Assembly (NCBI GenBank): GCA_012845835.1
Contig: JABAKD010000020.1
Coordinates: 4,066,913 to 4,130,912 of the forward strand
Source of the DNA: Undaria pinnatifida
Lineage: Eukaryota; Sar; Phaeophyceae; Laminariales; Alariaceae
DNA length: 64,000 nt
Reading direction: 5' to 3'
Every line of letters begins with the position of its first letter. The first letter of the stretch is position 1. A model generated the notes under the pieces. The model had not been told where the DNA came from, did not search any database, and saw nothing but the letters and a program-made list of their open reading frames with translations. Shown here in pieces: positions 55,376 to 64,000 of this stretch. The translations under genes and the position numbers were made by a program.

Positions 55376-55949
55376 CGCCCAGGTGGTCTATTGGGGTTAC
55401 ACTATTAATACCATTAATAACGTTGGTCCTTGAGTTAAGTAGCCGCCGTGTTGTGAACTTTGTTGGCTTCATCTATTTGCAGGAAAAACGAGAAATAAAA
55501 TTATCAACTCACTGCTGAAGTCGCCTATTAATAATAATAGCAGCGTGGGTAGGTAAAATTCGACGGGAACCGACGAGGAAGGAAGAAAATGCTGAATTGT
55601 TCTCGCGAAAAAAAATAAGGCAAGTACCGTAGTGAGGATGGCGGACGGGAGCCCACTATATGACCCCGGACCTGAGTTGTACTACTGGGAGGGCGAGAGT
55701 TGTGCGAGCATCACAATAAATGGGATGGAAACAGAAAAGAAGTTAAGTGTATTACTGCTGCTGTAACAATACGATACCCAAGCAAGTTCCTCCGATTAAC
55801 CCGATCTAGACTGACTGCTGCTGCATGATGCAATTGGTCCATTTACAACTTCTCTGATCACAGACTAGTATGAGATGATAGTCATTGAACTTGCTGAAAT
55901 TCTTAGTGAGTGGTGGTTTCCTCTATCCACGAACCCCGGCCAAGACGAT
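55376..55949. other. No gene recognised
   Basis: AT-rich sequence with a short direct repeat (TATTAATACCATTAATAACG) and no domain-like frames. Confidence 0.6.
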
Positions 55950-57130
55950 CAATCGAAGGTTGTGTTACACTGTGCGGGGTGGTATCGAGGCAGGGGGTCA
56001 AATGAAATGCCCGCGTACACCGCGGGGTTGGGGTATACGAATAAAAATTCAGCAGTAGTGCGAGGCGCCCCTTATTTTTTCTAGTTTTAATTCCTTGAAA
56101 GATTTCTGAACCGTGGTTGGACCCTGCTCGGTGGTGCTGGCGTTGTATACGAACCTCAGCTAGCTCAGGCTTCTACACCGTGCGGTGCGGTGTCGACCCG
56201 GGAGAAGTCGTTTTTTGTCTCCGGATTGTAGGCGTTTATGGGGTATGGAAGGATTTCTGGAACGGCGGTGGAGCCCTATCCTCATCGGGTGCGTCGGACT
56301 GCCCCCCGCCCGTTTGCTGGTCTATCTCCTCCCCGGGTGTCTCTGGTTCCACGAGCTGCTCAGCCACTCAACGATAAGCCAATGTGAATAATATGTTATT
56401 GTCGCACCATCGTGCGGGGCTGTGTCGACCCGCGGGATCAATCGGATATCGTCCCCGGTTGGTCAGGATTTCTGAAACGGGCACAGGACTCTATATCCTC
56501 CTATGGTGACGTTGCCCTTATGTCCAAGCCCCAGCCAATCTCAGCGGTAAGCGAACATGGATGGAGTTCCACGTCGTGCGGAGTGGTGTGGACACGGGAG
56601 GTCATCATTATTGTTCGCGCATTTTTGGAGCTGTAGAGATTCGGGGGGTTCATGAATCGGGGATGGGACCCTATCTTCCCCGTGTCCGACGAAAATACGC
56701 CCCGTTGATGGGCCTCTATCCGCCTAGGACGGCGCTGTGGAGCTCGAACCAATCGGCGATCAGCCAACGGGATTTGGGTTTTCTCACCGTGCAGGGTAGT
56801 GTTGATCCAAGAAATCTTCGTTTGCCCCCCCGGTTAATGGAAATTCTAGAGATGTGGAACGACCTCTGGACCGGGGATGGGACTCTATATCCTCCCGAGG
56901 TGGAGCTGGCTCAATATATATGTGAACCATGGTCAATCAGAAAATCGGCCGGTGAGGTTAGGATTTCCTCACCGCGCGGGGAGGTATAAACCCGGATGAT
57001 ATCCGTGTTCATCTCCGGTTTGTCGGAGTTGTAGATAGATGTGTGGATGGATTCCGATCTCAGCATGTGACCCTACCGTGCCCGGGTTACGCCTACTTTG
57101 TGTATGAATCCTGGCCAATCAATGAGCGAT
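55950..57130 (+). repeat. Degenerate tandem repeat of ~165-230 bp, about 6 units
   Basis: The unit landmark CCGTGCGGGGTGGTGTCGACCCGGG is seen in variants near 55968, 56176, 56406, 56570, 56787 and 56970. A second landmark (GGGACTCTATATCCTCC) is followed by AGC-rich sequence and CCAATCAGCGATCAGCCAA. Units are strongly diverged. No gene recognised. Confidence 0.65.
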
Positions 57131-57783
57131 CAGACAAAAATGACATGTTTTTTTGTCGTCATCAAACTCGAGTCTGAAATTCTCAACTAACTGTCAAAAT
57201 CGTAAGCGCTGTAGTCGCGTACTGTATCTACAAGAAGTGAGCGATCTAGACTAGACTACATAGCTAGCAACAAGCAGCATCATTGCAATAGCATTCGAGG
57301 AGTTTAATGACGAAGGCAGCCATACCACCGTGTTTCGCGCCTAGAACAACGTCAGCACGTCTCTCCACGATCAAACAACACACACGCGGACAGTCGATCT
57401 GGGAGGCTCGGATCTAGATGGTGTACTAATATTAATCTAGACTATATAATGCAATTAATTGTATATTTCAGAAGCTGGCTCAGTGCGCGCCTCTCAGTTG
57501 CTACGAAGAGAACACGCAGCGGACATGGTCAGTCACCTTACTGGCCCCGGGCTGTGCTTGATTGAAAAAAAAATGACATAAGATAAGCGCACTCGACCCG
57601 TTTCGTCCCCAGACTACGGGGTCAGTCGGCATGAATGTGCTAATTTATCCGATCGAAATCTGGTGAATGAAGCTCGGAATCGGATTCACCTGAACAACAG
57701 TCGCTTTTAATTGTGTGTTTACAAGTACATTGTTATAATAATTGCTAGTCTATATCGAACTCTTGGCATTACATTGCATACTG
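57131..57783. other. No gene recognised
   Basis: Holds several CTAGACTA-type motifs (57,245, 57,432) that recur at 58,921 and 59,362. No coding signal. Confidence 0.6.
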
Positions 57784-58315
57784 TACGCGCAGACTATGAT
57801 TGTGTGCGGTGACTTGTTTTACTCTACCAAGTACTGAATCGAACAATTCTAAGCCCTACCCGAAGCATGGGTGCCGGCGAATGCCGGCACCCATGCAGAG
57901 CCATTGTAATATACTCCTATCAGAGTCATTGCGCACGAAGCAATATCGTGGTTGTTTGTCTTGCTGCGCACTCCACTGCTGCTGTGTGTGACGAGCATCT
58001 GAGCGCGGCATGATGGCCGCTCCATGCCACATACTGCATACTCCGGCACTCCTGCTAACACACTCCCCAGTCCCCTCTGTTTGATTCGCGTTAGGCCATT
58101 GCATACCACGGACAAAGACGGTCGATGTGATGGGTGCCGGTGTTGCCTGCGCTTCGAAAAAATAACGTTTACCTGGTATAGTTTTATGAATTACAAGGGC
58201 TCCGTATGGGTGTCGGCATATCGCCGGCACCCATGCTCCGGGTACGGCAGGGCAGCACTTCGACTTGTTCGATTCAATATTTGATAGATAGCAAAACCCG
58301 TTACCACACAAATAA
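57784..58315. mobile_element. ~0.53-kb foldback element with hairpin-bearing arms
   Basis: Arms of about 130 bp are inverted copies (left 57,784-57,912, right 58,188-58,315; shared CTGAATCGAACAA, GCATGGGTGCCGGCG, GGAGCC/AGAGCC, TTGTAAT). Inside the left arm is a perfect 14-bp hairpin, GCATGGGTGCCGGC-GAAT-GCCGGCACCCATGC (57,865-57,896); the right arm has its imperfect partner (58,205-58,236). No open frame of interest. Confidence 0.65.
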
Positions 58316-61300
58316 TATACCCTTGCAGAATGCAAAGTAATGCCAAGAGGTTGATATACTAGATATACAATGGAATGCGCATTTCTGTCGTTTCTTGCGT
58401 GAATCCGATTCCAACCGCCATATTTCGATCGGATAGATCCGAGCCATTTGGCAGACTTAACCCCTTTAGTCTGGCCACGAAGAGACGTTTCGCGTGCCTT
58501 CCTTGATGTTTTGACTCAACCAAACACCCAAGGCCAGCAAGGGGGTGGCCATGTTTGCTTCATGTTCTCTACGTAGTCACTGAGTGGCGCGCACTGAGCC
58601 AGCTACAGATATAGTCTAATTACCAGACGCATGTTAACATCTACAGAACCGAGGCTCGCAGACCGACTGTCTGTCCGTGTGTGTATACCCTGATCGTAGA
58701 TATACTTGCTGTGATGGTGCACTAGACGTGAAACACGTTGTCGCTGCTTTCGCCGTTCAATTCCTTGAATTATATTATCATGCTGCTTGCTGCTGTAGGC
58801 CACTCACATCTGGTGGATAGAGTATTAATAGCGCGATAGTACTGAATCAGAAGTTGACAGGTAAGAATTTCAGACTCGAGTTATAGACGAAAAAAAAAAA
58901 CTAACGTATGCAATTGAACATAGACTAGTCTAGTCTATACATACATTTTTTGTCTCATCGCTGATCGCTTATTGTCCGAGGATCGTACATTAAGTGGGAA
59001 CGATAGGGCCCCATCCCAGAGTAGCAACCCATCCACACATATATATGCAGCTTCGACAAACCATGAACCCACGCGGATATCACCAGGATTGATATCACAT
59101 AAGAAAAACGGCTGTTCTAAGATGGATACCCTTCTCTCTGTAAAACAGATCGCAGACAGGCGTTCGTCCCAGCGTCTCGCTTGGTGGTCGCCTAGTTGCG
59201 TGTTCAGCAGACCTCGCCATGGACTGAGCGACGATCCTTGGGTGCGGCCTCAATAATTCGGCAGAAGTAGTCGCGAGTCCGTATTGCAGTCACAAGCAAA
59301 CTTGGATCCATCTTTGGTTCCTGAAGTCGATACAAAAAGAAGGCTGATTTATTGTATACTGTAGTCTAGTCTAATCTGTTTACACGCATTTTCGTGGTTG
59401 CGTCTTTTTTGTGCAATCGATAGTTAGTTGCAAATAACTGCATTTTCAAGGTAAACGTTGCTCCCAGGAAATGCAGCTGCTTCAAAGAACAAGAAGTTGT
59501 CCGTTCTAGTCGGGAAGGCCGTTCTCAATCCACAAAATCGGCTGTCTGAGGATGGTATCGTACTGTTGTTCAAGAAACTGTTGCATAACGAACAAAACGG
59601 CGAGACAAAGTAAAGACCCAGATATGCAATGGTTGTACGATTCAAATGGTCGACAAACGCATGAACATGGATGGAAAGGAAACAAGGTACGCAACATTAT
59701 TCAGATTTTCGACCTAAACGATTTAACCGCAAGAAGAGGCGAGGTTACTATGTAGTGTGGATCACAAAATCGATGCGAAAAAAAAACGCTTCGGGGAGAG
59801 TCTGGCAGTGTTCAGGGTTGGCGTTGGCGGTGCAAATCATCGAGAAAATCGCGCTGCGTAGCCCAGATACACAGCCCGTACTGTAGGCTGCAGGCGGGTG
59901 AGAATCTGGCAGTGTTTATAGCTGGTGGTGTCCGAGACAAAAGGCGCCCAAAAGACTCGTGTGTCGAGATGTTTCGTAAAATATATATGGTTCGTACTCA
60001 TTCCTCATCCTTACGCCGGCACGTGGGTAACACGCAAGTCCGCATTTTTGAAGGCGCTGGCCAAGACCACTGAAAAGACCTGGCCTCGCCCCCCTCACGT
60101 TGCCTACACTTGCGTGCACCACCTCATCATTACCTCCAAGTCCACGTCTCATACGTAAAGATCCCCTCCGCTGTCCTCTGCAAATATGCACCAACAGAGG
60201 GTTTGGTCTTGGAGGCTATTAATAGGTTGTGGTCGCTTCGCTGTTTACATGTCCTCAACAGGAACCCTTCTCTCCCGCACACAGTTGCGTCCAATATAAA
60301 CGGTGAAGCAAACCTCCCATAACCTCCCACATGTTAAATTAAATGACCATGTATATGTCTCGGAAAAACGAAGCAAGCGATGAACAGCATTGAGCTCTCG
60401 GCTGGCACAGCATAAACGCTCCCTTCGTACTACTAGCAGCCATGTCCATGGCCACTTTTTCCGGACCTATGGCCTAAACCGTGCCTATTCGAGCATTGCA
60501 GCAAAAAAAAAAATGTTGAACAATAGCAAGACCAAAAAGATACCCCCCCATACGCTAAATCAATTGATTGCCCCGCGTTCCGCCTTGAACGACATGGCAC
60601 AACAAACTGGGCCTTCGTTTACTTCACCCATAATGGAGCCTTTCCTGTGCCCACGGACAAGGTTGCCGCGAGAAGAAGCACATGCCACTCATTGCCGACT
60701 ATTATGCTACCAGATATACTATCTTAATCTCTCGTGAGCTACCACGGGAATCCTTCCGCCCAATCGCGTGCTGGTCATGTTGTCTCGCACAGAGTATGTA
60801 TACAGTATGCGCTTGCGCCCAATCAATGCAAAAGACAAGGCAAGCCTCCCATACCACGAAAATAGTATACCACAAAAATTGAAGCCCGAAGCACCAGCTC
60901 AACGGCTTTTTTCGCTCACCTGATACAACAAGTGCGACCTACTATCACCGTTGCCATATTTTACAGGCCTGTATTACATGGCCGAAATGGCACAACACAT
61001 GTCAAACAAATTTAACAGGAATTCCGCCTCCCGCCCTGTTCTGCGTAAAAATCATTCGCTGTCCCGCGTGTTACCCTGAACCACGCATATTACCAACTCG
61101 GCTCTTGCCTCATATCGGAGGCTATCCTGTGACCACGGACTACAGGGCAGGGTGATGAGTCAACGAGACAACGAGAAAAATGAGAGGCGGGAGGGAACAT
61201 ACTGCTGTTTCCCCTCTCTTCTCACTACATTTCCCCGCTGCTATCACACGCTGTCCCGTGCTGTTCATGCTGGCTCTTGCAGGGTTCAAATAAATGCGCT

Positions 61301-62044
61301 CTGGTATCTACTGCCCGGTCAAAATAACCTGGTATCTAAGCGTCGCCAAGTGAGCCGTCGTTAGGACTTACCCTCGCCCCGTATCCATCGAGCTGCTTGG
61401 CGGCGTTTAATCGTGTTTTTCCTGGCAGTCCTTCAGGCGCGTCAATAATACCATTCAATCGGTCGTGGCCTTGGAATTGAACGGACAAAAACAAGAACGG
61501 ACATATGCAATTAGGAAATACACACCTTTGAATAAAATCAAACGGAGAAAAACAGAAACAAAACTCAATGGCGTGAGAGGGCAACCCTCTGCCGAATATC
61601 GACCTCGTGCCAAGCGAATCTGTCTCGAAAGACCCCCAAAACGAATCAAACCTCAAGTCAGCGCATCGCACGTGGCCGTTTCATTGCTGTGACAAGCTGA
61701 AACGTTCCGGGTGGTTGAATTATCGTTCTGACGCAATTTTTCGGTTGTCTTACTCAACCCTGCCGCGAAATAAGTCCAACTCAAATCTCCAATACTCTTC
61801 TACTCAAGAGTGAGAGGAGCCCGTCCCGAGACCACGGACTTGATTACGGACATGCCGCGGCAATGCGATAACAACAACGTAGACTATTGTAGCAGGTTAT
61901 TATCCAAGCTCTGTTTTGCCCCTCTTAACGTAGTGTCGGTTTAATATCGCTAAGGCCGCTAGTATCGCATGCTTACCGACTTCTTGAACACCATGAAGCC
62001 CCAGCGGATAACACCACTCATCCAAATCCAAGTGTCGACCCCCT
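58316..62044. other. No gene recognised
   Basis: Short frames on both strands without recognisable domains; no inverted or tandem repeats of note were seen by eye. Confidence 0.5.
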
Positions 62045-62120
62045 CCGCGGTATGGTTTATATTAGCGTCGTGTTTTCCCTCGCCGCGGTATGGTTTATAA
62101 TAGCGTCGTGTTTTCCCTCG
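62045..62120 (+). repeat. 38-bp tandem duplication
   Basis: CCGCGGTATGGTTTATATTA through TTTTCCCTCG at 62,045-62,082 is repeated at 62,083-62,120 with one change (ATTA to AATA). Non-coding. Confidence 0.9.
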
Positions 62121-62883
62121 TGCTTGCCGCGAAGAGACAGGTATGCTTCTCCCACCTGAACGTACAAACCATGCACACGTCGCTCACATCATATCCCCAT
62201 TCGACTTAGTATATAAGGCTTTCGGAGCGGATACATATCTACGGCAGTGAGTCATGTGATCTGCGTGGCTTTCAGATCATGGTGCCCGGCGAGAGCTGGA
62301 CATTCTGCATCATCTAGCACATGCTTCGCGGGTTGGATCTGAAATACGCAGATCAGTTTCTGGAATACACAACTCCTGTACAACATATATATAGCAACAA
62401 CAGATACAGGATCTAGCTGATATATATGATCTGCATGGTTTAAATAGTGATCTGCTGGGTGCGTGCAACCATGGCATCGTCTATGTTTGAGGGGGGGAGG
62501 CGTACGTGACACACCTGCGGTTTTGAATGGTGAGAGGCTGACTTATGCACGCAGGTGAAATCACAGGGACATCGATTGTAGAATCCACCACCTTATTTCC
62601 ACGTGCTAGGAATCCATAGTCCAAGGGACTCATCTATATTCCTCGGTCGCTTCCGACACCCGGCATAAACATAAGCAACACGAAAACGATATTAGCTTTG
62701 TACACAACTCGAGTTTCGCAATGAAATCCTATTACAAGATGGAGCGGGGCCACACCCAGGTCAAGTTGTCCTTGAGGAGCACATTCGGACGCTTACTCTA
62801 GTACAAAGTAATAACTTATCTGCAGGATATGGTGAGCGCGGACAACATGAAATGATTTGCTGAATACGAAGGTTAAGCCTTAC
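62121..62883. other. Presumed 3' part or downstream flank of the methyltransferase gene
   Basis: The terminal exon(s) of the methyltransferase should lie here or further left; none could be recognised. GATCTGC(A/G)TGG-like motifs recur at 62,260, 62,360, 62,430 and 62,452. Confidence 0.4.
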
Positions 62884-63024
62884 CGACTCGTAGTGAGTCG
62901 CCATGTCTTCCGTGTAGTCCGTGTAATCCACGAACTCGAGCCCGAACTCTTTGCCCCATTTTTTATAGTACTTCACCGACCCCAGGTCCGACCCCAGGTC
63001 AGAGATGAGGTCGCGCTTGTACAT
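62884..63024 (-). CDS. SAM-dependent N-methyltransferase, following exon
   Basis: Forty-seven codons between acceptor GTTGAAAG/ATGTAC and donor GAGTCG/GTAAGG, phase 0, continuing the exon at 63.5-63.8 kb after a 514-bp intron. SVKYYKKWGKEFGLEFVDYTDY then MATHYES matches the C-terminal lobe of sarcosine/dimethylglycine methyltransferases (consensus around LGSxxFY...TTHYxRV). A 12-bp duplication gives SDLGSDLGS. The last exon(s) should lie to the left of 62,884 but I could not identify them. Confidence 0.8.
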
Positions 63025-63538
63025 CTTTCAACCACAACACATCAGGCGTGTTTCGTGGCAATAGCACCCAGAGGCGTATTGGGGGACGGGGTCAGGGGGA
63101 GAAGTGGTTGTGAGGGTAATCGATGCGTGTACGATCACCGGCCTGGCTTTGTGTCGGGCAGGCACTGGCAACACGCGAAACCAAATAGCGTAAATGTGCT
63201 TATATAACCCGTCTTGTACGCGCGGTCATTGCTTGCGGCTGGGGTAGCAAAGTCTCGGCACACGCTACCTCCTCGAGGAATAAGGGCAACGGGTGGACTA
63301 AACGTCACCAGCCACTACCGACTCCCCGCTTGCCAGCAAGCAGCATATTGCTAACGCCGAGTCTGATTGAAGAATGACTTAATATCTCGTCATGCACGGT
63401 TTCCAAAACAAAACTCAAAGAGGCAAGGGTTACATGACCTGTGTCGCAGATCTAGTTCTCGATCGCGTTGGCTAGATCCTCGAACCCCTTCTTCCTATCC
63501 GCCCACCGACCTCCCCACTATCCTCTTTCACTATTCAC

Positions 63539-63826
63539 CTGCTCTAAGTCCTTGGGGGTGGCGTCGTCCGAGCGCATGATGTCCGTGAAAACAATTCTGC
63601 CCCCCGGCTTCGGAACGCGGGCTGCCTCCGCCACAGCCCTGTGCCTCTCCAACCCTCCCAACAGCAGCGCACCTTGGGAGCAAACGACTTCGCAGCTGAA
63701 GTCCGGCATGCCGGTTTCAAAGTACGACTTTTCCCCTGGGATGGTGACCATGTCTTCTAGCCCCGCGGCCTTGGTCATGGAGACGTTATAATCGTTCTCT
63801 TGCTTAAAAATACCGATGCAAATCAC
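63539..63826 (-). CDS. SAM-dependent N-methyltransferase (sarcosine/dimethylglycine type), internal exon
   Basis: An exon of 96 codons on the - strand between acceptor TTTTTTGAAG/GTGATT and donor GAGCAG/GTGAAT, phase 0 at both ends. VICIGI at the start is the strand after motif I. ENDYN..MTKAAGLEDMVTI, KSYFETGMPD, EVVCSQGALL and AARVPKPGGRIVFTDIM are the class I methyltransferase core as seen in glycine/sarcosine/dimethylglycine N-methyltransferases, which make the osmolyte glycine betaine. The usual SQDALLH reads SQGALLL and the usual VLKPGG reads VPKPGG. The motif I exon (LDVGxGxGG) must lie beyond the right edge of the window. An ATG at 63,943 gives a continuous frame without motif I and is probably not the start. 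Confidence 0.8.
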
Positions 63827-64000
63827 CTTCAAAAAAACGTATGCATGCGCTTGGGGGGAGAATCGTAGATTCGCGGGGGGAGACGGAATGTAAGCGGGAT
63901 CCTGCGGTGCTGGTTGTTTAGCACCATCTACTAGACCACTCATATCAAGCAGAGAGTGAGGGGGTTTTAGACTCCTGGTAACTTTGTACCGGGAAAGTTG

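Noticed and set aside
63827-63943. ATG at 63,943 as the start of the methyltransferase
   Set aside because: The frame is open but lacks the SAM-binding motif I required before VICIGI, and a good acceptor lies at 63,827; an upstream exon outside the window is more likely.

Overview
The window is nuclear eukaryotic DNA. It has spliceosomal introns with GT..AG borders, LTR retrotransposon remnants, a tRNA-derived SINE, small inverted-repeat elements and a 15.7-kb satellite. Nothing in it looks prokaryotic (no operons, no ribosome-binding-site-led gene strings). Intron size, retroelement type, the transporter family and the betaine-type methyltransferase suggest an alga, perhaps a brown alga or other photosynthetic stramenopile. 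That placement is inference only.

Two host genes can be supported. The first is a major facilitator superfamily transporter (DHA1/ZIFL-like) on the + strand, 19,441-48,482. I assembled it by hand from nine exons. All junctions are GT..AG, all phases agree, and the sum is 434 codons plus stop with no internal stop, carrying MFS motif A and the antiporter motif C. The second is on the - strand at the right edge: two exons (63,539-63,826 and 62,884-63,024) of a SAM-dependent sarcosine/dimethylglycine-type N-methyltransferase, incomplete here.

Layout. 1-12 kb: no recognised gene; degenerate minisatellites, G-rich tracts and dispersed repeats. 12-18.4 kb: a decayed Ty1/copia element on the - strand (gag, Gln-rich linker, protease, integrase, RT, RNase H), broken by stops, frameshifts, a 233-bp tandem duplication and a ~595-bp solo-LTR-like insertion in RT. 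18.4-19.1 kb: a decayed Ty3/gypsy-type integrase, cut off by a small inverted-repeat element. 19.4-48.5 kb: the transporter gene. Its introns hold a SINE, at least six copies or fragments of a ~241-bp MITE-like element, the satellite (27,009-42,683), an OTU-protease-like fragment, and a ~43-bp minisatellite made of copies of an exon/intron boundary. 48.8 kb: a decayed copy of the last exon. 49.6-51 kb: a second gypsy-type fragment. 51-62.8 kb: mostly unassigned, with a second SINE copy, further repeats and a ~0.5-kb foldback element. 62.9-63.8 kb: the methyltransferase exons.

The most striking observation is that the satellite unit (TCTATCGTAGCC, 12 bp) is essentially the terminal inverted repeat of the ~241-bp MITE. 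The array starts exactly where the right terminal repeat of the copy at 26,793-27,020 should end. This suggests that a transposon end was amplified into about 1,300 units inside one intron of a gene whose reading frame remains intact.
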